DNA of 64,000 bases from assembly GCA_017893485.1 (NCBI GenBank), contig JACEHZ010000367.1, positions 248,001-312,000 on the forward strand. The letters run 5' to 3'. Below the pieces are notes generated by a model. That model did not search any database and had not been told where the DNA came from. It was given only the letters and a program-made list of their open reading frames with translations. The translations under genes were made by a program, and so were the position numbers. Origin of the DNA: Hemerocallis citrina (taxonomy: Eukaryota > Streptophyta > Magnoliopsida > Asparagales > Asphodelaceae). Positions 1 through 14,070 of the stretch are shown in pieces. Positions within the stretch are counted from its first letter, which is position 1; every line of letters begins with the position of its first letter.

Positions 1-67
1 TGGAGAACCAAGGGAAGAGGAGGGAAAACGACCATCAAAACGACCTGATCTTAAGGCTATTTCCAAG
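1..67 (+). CDS. SUVH4: SUVH4 exon a (partial at window edge)
   Basis: Reading from base 2 gives 22 codons ending in RPDLKAISK, the conserved stretch just before the SRA domain in SUVH4 proteins. It ends in AAG followed by the donor GTAAGG at 68, phase 0. The 5' end of this exon is outside the window; base 1 belongs to the previous codon. Confidence 0.85.
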
Positions 68-3000
68 GTAAGGTTTACATAATTAATTTGCCATTTCCTA
101 TTGTGTAATGTACTCACCATTTTGGTGGGCCCTTCTCTTTCCTGAGAAATCAATTTAAATTATGTTATGATAGATATTGGCTTTGTAGTGATTCTTGCTG
201 GATAATATTTTCTAGTTCAATATACATGCTTGCTTAGGGATGTATTGTATTTTCCTTTATTCTGTTTCTTTTTTTCGTTCTGCCTTTATTATACCGTACA
301 ATTCTTAGTTCTCTGACAGATTGTGCACTGAGTGTCATGGGAAAATGTCATGCTGCACTATCTGATATCATGGTCAACGATTGTTTATGACTTTAATAAT
401 TCTTTCGCAATCCACGAAAACTTATCTACTATTGCTAAAAACTTATTCCTACTGGAAACTGTTTCATCAATGTGATATCGATTCTGCATTTCGTCTGTAT
501 TTATACTTGTTTATACTGATTCTTTTTTTTGGGCGTTTCGTCAGTATTTATGCTTGTTTATACTCACTCAAACAATTAAATTTGAAAAATGAATCAGTTT
601 GTGCCTTGCAATGAAGCTGTAACATCCCGTACTTAAGAGTATATATATAATATTAGAGAGGTGGTAGTTGGGCCAAGAGAGCGTTCTATGGGCCTTGGTA
701 TGGAAATTGGCCATGAAGGTGAGATGGGGTTGGCTGCTTGGATGTGCAGCACGTGGGGGTGATGAGGTGGCATGTGGGGCCTGGAGGGAGAGGGGGGCAG
801 CTTTCTGTGTGTGTGCGTGCTGGCAGTGGGCCCGGGGGGGGGGTGCTGTGTGTGTGGGCCCTTTGTCCCACATCGGTGGTGTGGGAGAGAAAAAAGTGTT
901 TTAAGTATAGAAGCCCGTGATCAAAGGGTACCTATAAGCTATAGCACCTTTTGTTAGGCACGCCTGTGGTGGGTAGTTGTTAGGACTTGTTTTGTTCGCG
1001 TGCGCGCATGTGTAGCGCGTGCGTAGCTGAGCGGGGTCCGGGGCATTACAAAATGGTATCAGAGCTGACTTTTAACACCGATCGTGGGTAAGGGTGGGTT
1101 AGATGTACGTCTGAGATGGAGCTAGCAGATGTACATGTCCTAAGTAGGGCCGTACAAATAGCAGAATCAGGGTACTCCACTCCACGTCAGCTAGAAAGGT
1201 GTATGGAAATTGTTGAGAAGAGAATTGGAGGGGGGGTGCTGTTGTGTGTTGCTCACGTGAGAGCACATGGAAGTGGTGTGGTGCGTGCGCATGTGCATAT
1301 AATGTGCACGTGCATTGGAGTATGTGTGTGTGAGTGCTTTGATCCCACATCGGAAATTCAGGTAAGTGAGTGTGTATATAATTAGGCCCATGATCAAGAG
1401 GCACCGAATAGTCATGTCACGCCCCGCTTCCCACTATACAGAAATACAGGCACGCAACTGAGGCCCAGCGAATGATATACATCATCCATAGGCTGTACAA
1501 TTATAAGCTCAACAAGATCTTTATAACACATTCACGCAGGCAAATATAATAATCACATGAGCTGAAAATAGAATAACCATCATTTAGATAATACATCAAT
1601 ATCGGGTCAAGATGCCCGGGAGTACAAGGTGCCAAAATTAAAATAATATGATAAGCAGTTCGCTATAACAACTAGATAAATTAGCGACTGAAAGAAAAAC
1701 AACATGAAGTAGTAAGGAAACAGCAACGATGATCTAGAGAGTCTGCTCGTCGTGTCCATCAGTACCTGTATAATTATTAACTCAAAGAAAAAATTGAAAA
1801 GTTCCCGTTAGAGCAAGTTTCGGGCAGCAAGTAGCAACAAGCAGAAAAAGGGGTAATATAACAAGATATAATATGGAAGAAACAAGAAGTAGAAGTACAA
1901 ATACAATATGGAAGTAAGCAAGGAACTGGGACAATATGACCATGTAAGTAATAACTGTAACTAGTGTATTCTAGACTTTAAGGTATAAGCAATTGATAAC
2001 CTAGGCTCAGTTAATCGATAATCATGTAATCAAGGATCGAGAGTCATGTAATCAAGAGTCATGTAATCAAGAATCATGTATTCAAGAATCAAGAGTCATG
2101 TAATCAAGAATCATGTAATCAAGAATCATGTAATCAATGATCGAGAATCATGTAACGAAGAGTCATGTAATCAAGAATCATGCTTAATGAAAATCTCAAA
2201 TTTATCTGTTTTATTAACTTATCTAATGCACACAATCCTGTGTCCCATATCACAAGTTCGGTGCATATCAATCATGTGACGTTTAGACTTAAGTAGTGAA
2301 TTCTTTAGGATTATGTACTTGGGTCTTCCAGTGATAGTATCAAGACATGTAATCATGAATCATGTAATCGAGAATTATATAATCAAGAATTGTGTAATCA
2401 AGAATCAAGAATCAAGAATCAAGAATCAAGAATCAAGAATCAAGAATCAAGAATCAAGAATCACTATTTCGGAAAAACGGGCCTCCTTTCGAGTATACTC
2501 CCCTATATTGTCCACTGTTAAGCCGTACCCTTATAACCCCGGTTTGTTATTCTTTTATAATTAATTAGGAACATGCAGTTGGTACGACTAGTGGAACAGT
2601 GTAATCAAATAGTTTAGTCAAGAAAAATATCAAGGAAAGTAATCATGGACATGAGACATAAAACGAGTACATGTATCGAGAGTAGTTATTATATAATTAT
2701 CAAGTGGTATAAAATGCATTCTATCAACCTATTATATCTATGCAAGTTATTATTACAAGAACAATAATACACTCAGTTCATTAAATATGAAAAGTAATAG
2801 GTTTATATGCAAAAATGTATAGATGAATTTTTAGACAACTTGACATATCTGCATTCAAATTCACTTTTCCGTTGTTACAGAAAAGCAAATCCGATTCCGT
2901 CAGAGATTCTAGAAAGTAGACTTTTCCGGTTCCAACGCATATTCACACGATACATTCTAAAGACAGTAGCTATGCGTACAAATTCATTCTTCGCTGGTTT

Positions 3001-6000
3001 CGATGTTTCGCGCGCATTCTGGAAATTCAGAGTCACAATACTAAAATTGCGATATCTCACAATCTATACATCGGATTGAGAAACTGTAGGATGTTTCGGA
3101 TATCTAGACTCGAAGGGCTACGATTTTCATGTAGAAAGTTTTTCGATCCAGTATCGGGAACATGGTCGAATTCTCAGTACAAGATACCGGTTAGTAATCC
3201 CGTGCAGGTTCAGAAATTCACGATATGCCAGTACTAAAATCGCGATATCTCACAATCTATACATCCGATTGAGAAACCATAATATGTTTTGGATATCTAG
3301 ACTCGAAGGGCTACGATTTTCATGTAGAAAGTTTTTCGATCCAGTGTCGGGAATATGGTCGAATTCTCAGTACAAGATACCGGTTAGTAACCCCGTGCAG
3401 GTTCAGAAATTCACGATATGCCAGTACTAAAATCGCGATATCTCACAATCTATTCATCCGATTGAGAAACTGTAATATGTTTTGGATATCTAGACTCGAA
3501 GGGCTACGATTTTCATGTCGAAAGTTTTTCGATCCAGTGTCGGGAACATGGTCGAATTCTTAGTGCAAGGTCAAGAAATTTTAGGATAGTAAGGTTGAAT
3601 ATTCGATATTCGATAACACGATTCGAAATGTGTTAACGGTTCACTCTTGAGTTGATATAGCATGAAACCAGTGACTAGAACGGAGTTTGACAATAAAATA
3701 TGATGATAACTAGACTACTTGCCACGAGTCCAAAGAAAATGCTTGTACGAGAACAAAAAGAGTGTACAAGGTACTTGCCTTATAACGTGACGATTTCGGT
3801 GGTGGTGTTAACCACGGAAAGAAGAAGCGACGTCGGCAACGGACGGCGGCACAACGGCGGTAAGAATGGCGGCAAGACGGTAGCTAGCGAGCAACGGTAG
3901 CAACGGTGAGCGACGACAACAATAAGGTGGCGTGGCATCGGGTTGTTTTTCGGGGTTCACGGGATCGTAAAAGCGGAGTCGTTGGCTCGAAGGTGGAAGG
4001 TAAAGTGGAGCTCGGGTGTTGCTTGAGCTCTCGGGTGTGAAGAAGGCAAAGAGAAGAAGGGAATGAGGTGGTCTGCATGCTTGTGTGTGTGTATATATAT
4101 ATAGAAAGAAGAATGGAGTGAATCATGCATGTATGCATGCATGTGTATAAAATAAGGGGTGAAAGAGATGGAGGTGTAGAAAAATGAAAAAGGAGACACT
4201 GAAGGAAGAGGGGATTAGGAGTAGTAGGGTGGTGGGGGAAGTAGAGTAGGAGAAAAAATGTGAGAGTTAGGCGTAGAATGAGAAAAATGAGATAGAGAAA
4301 TTTGGCGTATGTGAGTGATTAGCGGGAGTGGGTTAGGCAGATAGGAGAAATGTTGGTTAGGAATAATTGGGGTTAGAATTTGTATTTAAACTCCGATCGA
4401 AAAATTACAAAATTATGGAATTAATCAGAAAAATATTCTGGCTTTAGATAAAGAGTCCAAAGAGAAAAATAAAACTGATCTAAAAATTGAAGTACAAAAA
4501 TTTACGTAATAAAATACATACAACTGGAACAGGGAGTTACAAGTCATGACACCTGTGGTGGACATTTGTTTGGACTTGTTTTGTTCGCGAGCACGCACGT
4601 GTAGTCACGTGCGCAGCTGAGCGGGGTCCGGGGCGTTACAGAAGCCTTGTTTATTATCTGGCTTGTTTGGTAGTTCTTACATATGAATTGCTTTATCAAC
4701 TAGCGATGTAGACCATAGACTGCCTAACTGGGTAGTAACAGACTATCGCTGTCATTGAGCTTGTTGTAATTTGATTAGTTTTCTTTCTCTCTTTCTTTTT
4801 GTTAGGAAATTTATTTATGAAGAAATAACTTAAGTTATTAGGATATAATTTCAAAATTGAAAGCTATGTTCTGTTAAACTAGTTATATTTTGTAGATATT
4901 AATGTTATATATTACATTCCAAATCAGGTAGTTAAATATGCTGAAGCATATTTAGGATTTTTGATGATTTCTATGTATTTTCTATATGTGAAGGTCTATA
5001 AACGGTATTGGAGAAATTGTAAAAGGTAGTTCTGTTGATACTAAATTTGGGGACAGTACTTTTGTGTTTAAAATTAAAGCTAACTTATTTTAAAACCAAT
5101 AACTTTTAGTGATGCAAAAAACCCAAAACCCCAAATATTTTTATTCTTCAACCCAATTCATCCTATCAATACATTTTCTTAGATTTGATTCTTTTGTGTG
5201 TGCCTAATTTACTTTTTTTTTTTGCATCATGTCCTCCATCTATTGATGGCCATTTAATTTCGATTTACCCTTGGATACTAGATTATGCCCTTGCTCCTTG
5301 CGCCCTCCAACCTACAACTTCGTGAGTGTCTGGCTCAGATTGAAAACCTCCAACTTCACTTCATTCCTACCGTTGTATTTCTTACTAACTTACCAACCTT
5401 GTTGCGCATTAATGGTGATGATAATCATCACCTAGGCTTTCATGAATCACAAATTTTGCACAAAACCAATAGCCTCTTCTACTGGATTATATTCTTCAAT
5501 ATTAACTTGAACTTTGTGTTAACATCCCTCTGTATTTATATTTTCTTTGCTTTATTTTCTCCCTAAAATAAAAGTTGGATTCTTTCTTACTCTCAATTAA
5601 AAGCTAGATTTGACAGCAGAAGTTTAAATCAGTTTGCTTGAAGATATGGAGGGTTTAAAATCTAGCCAGGTTATTAAGCAACCAGGAAATATAGTTAGGA
5701 CAATCTCAGATGAATATGAAATAGGTCAATTTCAGAATGCAACAATTGCGAATACTTGTGTTGAATATATTTAAGATAAATGAGTTTAATTCCTAGAGGA
5801 TAGATTTAGGTTTTTTTTTCTCCGTATATCTGAAGAGGTTTAAAAGTATTGAGAATGTAGTTATGGGTGGTGTGTGGTTTCTTGGAAATGCAAGTTGCAA
5901 TTGCATTTACAAGTGAAAATTTTAAATTTCCTTCAAGAAGTTTTGGACTCAATTACCTAAATATGCCTAGTTTTTAATTCACATTAATTCTTTATAAAAT

Positions 6001-9000
6001 AGTTTCCACACATGTTTAGGGACTAATTTGAAATGTAAAGCTAGTTGAATATTGCTGCTAATGAATGATTTACACATTGTGAGGAACATATATAGTTAAT
6101 GAAGTATCAGGGATCAACATATGACTATGACTTAGAGAAGACGACGACGACCACAACAAATGATTTTTCCCAACTAGTTGGGGTCGGCTACATGAATCCT
6201 GGTTTTTCAGTCTTAGCGCAATATTTTCTGTAAAGCCACAAGCTATCATATATTTTCTCACCGTTTTCACCTAAGCTTAGTTCTTCCCTTCCTCCTAACT
6301 CTACCCTCAGTACTTATCAAATCACTATTTCTAACGGGGACACTACTAGGTCTATGTGTGACATGTCCAAACCACCTGAGGTGAGTCTCTCTTAATTTAT
6401 CTTGGATAGGAGCTACATTTACCATGTCTCGTATATGCTTGTTTCTAATTCTATCCTTCCCGGTTTTACCCCACATCCATCTTGGCATCCTCATCTTCGC
6501 TACACTCATTTTTTGGACATGTTTCTTTGTTGTCCAACACTCTGCTCCATACGTCATTGCTGGTCTAAAACTGTTCTATAAATTTTTTCCTTCAACTTCA
6601 AAGATATATGTTTGTAACGCAAAACACCACTAGTATTTCTCTACTTAAGCCATCCTGCTTTGATCATATGTATAACATCTTCATAAATCTCCCCATCTCC
6701 TTGTATATCGAGCCTAAATATCGAAAATGGCTTCTCTTAGGTATCTCTTGACCATCAAGTTGCATTACTTTCTCATTTGTGTTCCGAATATCACTAAAAT
6801 TACACTTCATATACTTTGTTTTATCTATGCTTATTCTAAAGCCTTTAGCTTTCAAAGTTTCGTTCCATAATTCTAATTTAGCATTGATTCATGCTCTAGT
6901 TTCGTCCACTAAGACGATTTTATCGGCAAAAAACATACACCAATGCACCTCATCTTGTAATTCTCGCATCAATTCATCCATAACCAAAGTAAAGAGGTGG
7001 GGACTTAAAACTGAACCTTGATATAAACCTATTATAATAGGAAATTCACTACTATCTTGTGTGGTTGTTCTAATTGTGGTCATTGCCCCTTCATACATAT
7101 CCTTAATCACCTCAATATACTGAATAGTTACTATTTTATTATTTAACTCCCACCGTACTATGTTTCTAGAGACTTTATCATATGCTTTTTCTAGATCTTT
7201 CTTATTCTTCCTATATTTTTTCATAAGTCTCCTCAGTACATAAATTGATTCTATTGTTGATTCTCAGACACTGTTGTTTCTAGTCTAAGTCTATGTTCGA
7301 TCAATATCTTCCAAAGTTTTATCATATGGCTCATTAATTTAATCAGTGTTCTAAAAATTGGTAGGCGGTAGTGGGTGGCCGATGGGGGCCTAGCGCCTTG
7401 AACTTGTAAGCGGGGCCTAGGCAGCTAAGCTAGACGACTTTTTAATTTTTTTTAGTATATTTATAAGAAAATATAATATTGCATAAAATACAAGATATAT
7501 ATAATACTAAAAAAATAACTCAAAAAATCATAAATGAGAATTAGCTCAATAGTAGAGCGTTCATTTTACGTATTGCCTATTATCAAAATTCCAATGAGAG
7601 AGGCGATCGATTTGAGATTTTGAAGATTTGGGAAAAACATGAGCGAATTGTGGGATTTCTGATTAGGGATTTGCGTTTTTTGGGAAGAGAGAGAGAAGCA
7701 CAGATGTCGGGGGTTTGAGAATGTGGGGATTTAAGTAAACCGGTTTACTTAACACATAAAAATTCCGTCCAGACCTTCTTAGACCCGCTCCATACCCCGC
7801 TTATGCAGCCAAACTGATTTTTTAAAAGGCCCAGGCCCTAGGCGAGTTGGTTGGGGATGACCTAGAGCCGATGGGGATTTTTAAAACACTGAATTTAATC
7901 TCTCGGTAGTTGGAGCAACTTTGTTTTTCTCCTTTATTTTTATATATAAGTACTAAAATACTTTTCCTCCATTCATCTGACATCTTCCTGGTTATCAAAA
8001 TTTCATTAAATAATCTTATTAGCCAACCCAGTCCTATATCCCCAAGTCACTTCCAAACTTCAATGAGTATACCATCTAGTCCTAATTCTACGGAAAAACA
8101 TATCCCCAAGACATTCTTCCTAGAGCATTTCGAACCTTTGATGTCCTAATTCTACGGAAAAACATATGCTCACGACTGTCCCTCGAGTCCTCTATATTTA
8201 AGTTGCCCACAACATTTTCATTTCATAACTTCTCAAAGTAATTTCGCCATATTTCCTTAATTTTCTCATTTTTTACTAAGATTCTTGAATCATCGTTCTT
8301 AATACACATAAACCTAGTCCTATATCCCCAAGACACTTTTAAACTTTAATGAGTATACCTTCTGGTCTTAAAGCTTTTAATTTTTTTATTCTTCCTAGAG
8401 CATTACGAACTTTTGAGGTCCTAATTTTACGAAAAAATATATGCTTACGACTCTCCCTCGGGTCCTCTATATTAAGTTGCCCACAACATTTTCATTTAAA
8501 AATTTCTCAAATTAATTTCGCCATCTTTTCTTAATTTTCTCATCTTTTACTAAGACTTGAATCCTCGCTCTTAATACACCTAATTGTATCCAAATCTTTT
8601 GTTTTTGTATCCCTTTGTTTAGCAAGCTTATACTTAAGTGACTGATTTGTTTAAATCCTAAGAAAAGAAACGAGGTACTATGTCATTGTTTTTTCCTCAT
8701 GATCAAGTTTCTTTTCGATAAAAGTAACACATAAACTTTTATTTAAAATTTATAGTTTTTTATTTTGCAATTTCTTTTTGGCCTATGAACGCATAGTTGC
8801 ACAAATATTAGCTGGGTTGAAAATCTTGTATAAAGTTCTGGAAGAATTTAAAATTTCTTTAATCATGATTGTTGCAATGCATTATTATTTTCTGACTTTT
8901 GCAATCACCGTACATGCATTTTAAAACTAGGTTTGTCTTGGAATTGAATGACACTGAAAGCTGTAAATCTGTCTTAAAATATATTTAACGAAATGGAAGA

Positions 9001-12000
9001 GTAAGGTTTTACCAAAAACGTAACTATCAGGATTCTCTGCCTTCTAGTTTTTGTCAATATATCTGATATTGAGAATATCTTCCTTCTGCTAACATCTTTT
9101 ATCTTTTAATATAATGTTTGCCTTTATTTGAGTTGCAGATGCAAGAAGATGGATCAGTTTTATATCCCGAAAAGACAATTGGTGATCTTCCCGGTAAGGT
9201 TTATTGTTGCTTGTCTCATCTTTTATTTATTTCTATGTGAAAATGCTGTTCATGCCAATTCCACCCAAAAAATTTTGTATTTTAAATATCAGTTTTGTTG
9301 TATATGTTCTTGTAGGTATTAATGTCGGGGACCAATTTTATTCACGGGCTGAGATGGTTGTCCTGGGGCTGCACAGTCACTGGCTGAATGGAATTGATTA
9401 TATGGGGCAAAAATATGCTAAAAAGGTAATTTCTGTATTTTATAATAAACAAATAGTTAATTGTTTCAATTGACATGGTTAACTAGTTGTAAATTCTTAT
9501 ATTTAAATATATCCTATATAGTTTTGCCGTTAATGCTTAAAGCCTTAAATAATAAATGTTTGCTTCTGTAACTTTTTCAATCATATTAAGTTAGGTGCAT
9601 AAGTAATTGGTTTGACTATATAACACTTAAAATCTTGTGTGTTCACTCTCTGCTAAAGCTATGACAGTCTATAAGTGCCACTATGTTCCCTCTTCTGGTT
9701 TTGCATAACAACGTTCAACATACAGCACTGCAATTCCCTACTCAGTCATTTGATACCCAATAAAAAGTACAGTTCTCTCTGCACATAACATGTTGATTTG
9801 AGTGCTGACCTGCTTGCGAATCCTTGTTATGTCACCATCAAAGAATTAGGGAAATAATCTTTTGCGTATGTGCTAACATTCAAGTGCCTGTTCTCTTTCA
9901 ATACAGTTATAAAATATAAATTACATGCTTGAGCTCAACCACCCTATATTTGTGGTGACTCCACAGCTTCTATCATGAGCCTGACCAGCCTCTAGTGGTT
10001 TTCAAAGTCATGTTCTTCACTTGACATATACACCCGTGCAACTCCTTTTCTAAGTAGAACCATCCATGTTAAATTTTGAAGTTCTTCAAGAGATTGTCAT
10101 ATCAACTATTGCTCCTTGGAAGTCGTGTTGTTAAATTCTTCAAAACCTTAATACTACCAATTTTATTGTAGCATGTTAAAATATCCATTTGTTGGTGCGT
10201 CATTCTGTTGTGTTCTTCTCAGACAGTATGTGTCCATGCTTCTTAGTTGCTCGGTTGCTCCTCATCCTCGGCATCAGCAAGGTTTGCTATCCAATATTTG
10301 CAGATTCCTTCAAGGAAATTAATGTCATTATCTCTCAGCTCCAATACGAAGCAGTTCACATATGCCACTGCCATTATGAGGCTACCTATGATTTCATTCT
10401 CATTTACACTGTACCTTTTGCTGTAAACTTTCCACAGAATTGAGTAGAAGCTGGGTTGTACAAGTGATACTGAACATAAAGTATGTTTCTGATGTCCTCG
10501 ACCTCTATCCCACATTTTTGGTGCAGATAGTGATAACCGAGGATACCTCTTTAAATCAAATCTGTGTTGCTACAACCAAAATCTCTCACTCTTGTCCACA
10601 CCCACTTCAACACCTTTTCCATTATTCAGAAGACTGAATCCTTGCCATCATGTATGTCTTGACTCTTCATGTCATATGTCCATTCTAATTGAGACTGCTA
10701 GTCTCACCATCAACTTCAGCCATTCTGTTGATGAACTCTCCAAAGCGTCATATCTTTGAATGTTAGTTTATGATTTTCTATGATAGTAAAATTAAGACCA
10801 CAATTGTTTGAATCCGATTTCACTGTGTTCACTCTCTCTTTGAAATCCACTTATATTCATGATATTCCAATAAGTACTAAATCTTTAATAATTAATAAAT
10901 TTCAAATTGTTTAAAGTTAAACTTAGTATAATTTTAGTTATAGGCTTGTTTAACAATTAACCTTTGAATTTATATAGGTTAATTGTTTTTATCAAGTGTA
11001 AAGACCAAGGTTTCCAAAAGTGCTAATAGAAACAAAGCGTTGGGCCGATAATTTTGCTTAAGCGGGCTTAAGTGGAAAAAGCGAAAAAAACAGTGAAGAA
11101 TTTTTTTAAATAATTATGGGATTAGGGATTTGGAGTAAGCATATCTAAGTATTGTGGAGGGGTTTGGTAGGAATGGGTAAAAAAGTTAACCCTACAACGA
11201 TTTTATTAAATATAAAAAAATGCTCTAGAATATTTGAGCTTCTTTAGCATTCTTTTGAGCACTTTTTTCATATATAACTATTTCAAAAGTATATTAATTG
11301 AATTTACAAAAGCCTTCGGTTATAATTTTGATTTTGCTTTATTACAAAAATAGAAATGTGATGGAATTTGTCAGATCTCCTTGAAGAATTTGGCAAATAT
11401 TTCTGGTGGTTGATTGTGTTGCCTTTTTCAGATGAGTTTTGGTCTACGAAGCATGGATACGGGTACGGGTACCGACATGGGTACGGGTATGGGACATGTC
11501 AAATTTGTAAATAAGTAGGGTACGGAGACACGATTGTAATATTATATAACATAACTTAATGTTACATGAATTATGTATAATTTTAATAAAAACGGAGTTG
11601 GAACAATACAATTTGTTGCTCATAATCAAAACAAAAAAATATGTTGTCCACTAAACGTGTTGATACTTCATTGTACTCCAGAAAATTGGAGATGTGTATG
11701 AAAGTAACTAGAGTTAATTAGTAAAAGAAATATGAATATGTATTTAAAATTTGTTAATTATGTATTCTAACTTTTAAGGATGTTAGAAAAGTATTTAAGA
11801 AGTGTCCAACAAATAAGATGCATTATAAAATTTGGGATGCGCATCAGAAGTGTCAGATCAAGTGTCCAAGTATCCAAGTATCCGACACGTGTGCAGCTCC
11901 TTTCTAGAAGTACTCGTGCTACATCGGTTTTGGTTGACTGCTTCAATAAAATGTTGCTGCTTGAAGTAGTTTTGCAGTCCTCTAGTTTGTGCGAGCTTCA

Positions 12001-13322
12001 TGCTCCTCATTCTTGATTTAATTTATTGGAGAAATAATTTGGCATATTTGTGGCAATGCTCCTCTCTATTTGCATAGGCTATCAACTAGCTAAATGCAAC
12101 TAAGATGTTTGGGGCTTTCATTTACTTCAATTGTTTGTGTACTGTCCATGTTCTTATTTTCTTGCATGGAATTTTATCCTTGCTACTATATTATTATTAT
12201 ACGACTAATTAATTTTACTTTCTCTTTGGATGTCAAAGATTTAAGTTTTAAAAAATTACTATCTGCTGTATTTAAAGATTCCCATAATGTTCTTGTCAGT
12301 TGATTTGAAAATAAAGCTTTCAGATGCCTTGCGCTATATTATGCTATACTAAATTAAAACTACTGTTACCGGGTTTTCCCACTCCCCATCTTAACCACGA
12401 TCAGGATCTTGCCATACGATTCATAATCTTTTAAACTAGCAATTTGGTTACGTATTTTTCCATATCGTCAAAGTGAACACGTTTATTCGTTAATTTAAAC
12501 TTCTCTTCAAACTCTTCTCAATTTGTCATGGAGTTTAATTTGATTATTACTCTTATATTTAGCAATGAAAGTAATGAATGTATTTATTGTCTAGTTTTCT
12601 ATCTCTGTCTCAATCGCCACACATAAAGACTTGTGTATATATCTTATGCAATGAGTGCCCCAACTCATCCTACTCTTCTCTACCATGTTCCGCTCAAGGT
12701 ATCGTACTGGTTTCCATACCCGTACCACAAACTAAGTAGTTCGAATCTTGTTACACTGATTAAAACCACGTGTTCTCCTTTTTCTCAATTAATATTTGTA
12801 GTTGATTCTCTCTCTTCATTCTTCATAAAAAATGGTTGAGTTCTCTCACAATATTACTCATGTATGCCATCACATTGTCTCTCTTGTGAAATTTGGGAGA
12901 GTGAGCAAGATAAATTTGTTTCAAGAGAAAATTAAGTGAAGGATGACCACTCACATAATGGAGAGAACAGTTCAATTTATTATGAAGCTAAAGTAAAAGC
13001 TCCCCCCTTCAATTGAATAGCTTTTGTTGGTATTGGTGAAATTGATATATTCATCTTTACTAACCATCATTAAATTCATGAACTAACAGTTATTTGCTTA
13101 CATATTTTAAATCTAATTATGTAACAGGAACAGTATAAGAAATATACTTTCCCGCTTGCAGTATGCATTGTGATGTCAGGCATGTATGAAGATGATCTGG
13201 ACAATTCCCTTGATGTTATCTATACTGGTCAGGGAGGACATGACTTGCTTGGCAATAAGCAGCAAATTGCTGATCAGAAAATGGAACGTGGGAACTTGGC
13301 TTTAAAGGTTAGTTAATGTTTG

Positions 13323-13361
<39 letters not shown>

Positions 13362-13725
13362 ATATGATCATGTGAAAACTCCTTCGGTGAGAACCAAGTG
13401 AACTTTTTTTTGAGATATAAATTGAAAAATACGAACCGTTCATTTTGATCTACACATCTAAATTAGTCTACGGATGAGAAATCAAATCATTTGAGATTTG
13501 TTTGTCCATACATTTAAGTGTTACGAAATATATGGCTGAATATCGTTATTTTTTATAATGACGTGATGGATGGACTTGTGAACTTCAAATAACTTGATTT
13601 TGCATATTTTGACTAATTTTGTCATTCTGGACAAGTTCAGACCATCCATGTGATGGTTATGTAAAATGTTCACACGAAGCTTATTGTGAGAACTAGTTCT
13701 CACATGATCACTCCCCTATACATGA

Positions 13726-13777
<52 letters not shown>

Positions 13778-14015
13778 GTATATATGTATATGTAGAGCAA
13801 TGCTCCATTGCAAACCACGGCTTCGTTTATTTTGAACCTAAGCCGTTGTTCTGAATAGTGGCTTAGGTTATATTCCGAACAACGGCTTAGGTTTATAACC
13901 TAAGCCGTTGTTTTGGAACAACGGCTTAGATTTATAACCTGAGCCGTTGTTTCCAACAACGGCTTAAGTGGTTTGTATACCCGTTTGCATGGGACCCGTT
14001 TGCAATGGAGCATTG

Positions 14016-14070
<55 letters not shown>

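Larger units (their letters stand above)
1415..4541. mobile_element. Nested non-autonomous LTR-type element
   Basis: It is inserted in the TRIM 3' LTR. It starts TGTCACGCCCCGC, ends GGGAGTTACA, and is flanked by a perfect 5-bp duplication AGTCA (1410-1414 and 4542-4546). 3127 bp with no coding similarity. The interior holds a 7-bp minisatellite and a 193-bp tandem repeat. The ends look like LTR termini in reverse orientation (GGGGCGTGACA as the 3' end on the minus strand). A matching LTR pair was not recognised, so it could be a LARD-like element with diverged LTRs. Confidence 0.7.
618..4640 (+). mobile_element. TRIM-like LTR retrotransposon, split by a nested insertion
   Basis: The 5' LTR is 618-1050, starting TGTAACATCCCG and ending GGGGCATTACA. 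The 3' LTR ends at 4640 with nearly the same terminal 90 bp. A perfect 5-bp target duplication GAAGC lies at 613-617 and 4641-4645. The tRNA-iMet primer-binding match TGGTATCAGAGC is at 1054-1065. Removing the nested element leaves about 900 bp in total, with a very short non-coding interior. That is the pattern of a terminal-repeat retrotransposon in miniature. The 3' LTR is diverged and perhaps partly deleted. It lies in SUVH4 intron 1, sense orientation. Confidence 0.85.
6137..8635 (-). pseudogene. RTE-type LINE remnant, reverse transcriptase
   Basis: Read on the minus strand, the fragments follow RTE-clade order: [71 protein letters not shown] at the catalytic box, [25 protein letters not shown] and [11 protein letters not shown]. 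The 3' tail at 6137-6170 is GTC/TTG-rich. Many stops and frameshifts, a 5' truncation, a hAT insertion and an internal tandem duplication make it dead. The catalytic FADD is changed to FADK. It lies in SUVH4 intron 1, antisense. Confidence 0.85.

Noticed and set aside
568..1404. Overlapping ORFs on both strands rich in H, T, P and C
   Set aside because: They fall in the GT-rich TRIM LTR and shadow each other. No domain; explained by the repeat.
7525..7570. tRNA-like word TAGCTCAATAGTAGAGCG
   Set aside because: It resembles a tRNA D-arm or box A, but no acceptor stem, anticodon arm or T-arm can be folded around it and it lies within a hAT element.
9204..9473. 89-codon ORF across exon c
   Set aside because: It reads through intron 2 and intron 3 ends. 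Only 9316-9425 is real exon, as the splice sites and frame show.
10243..10515. 90-codon minus-strand ORF in intron 3
   Set aside because: No recognised family or homologous neighbour. Its length is plausible by chance in 2 kb of intron.
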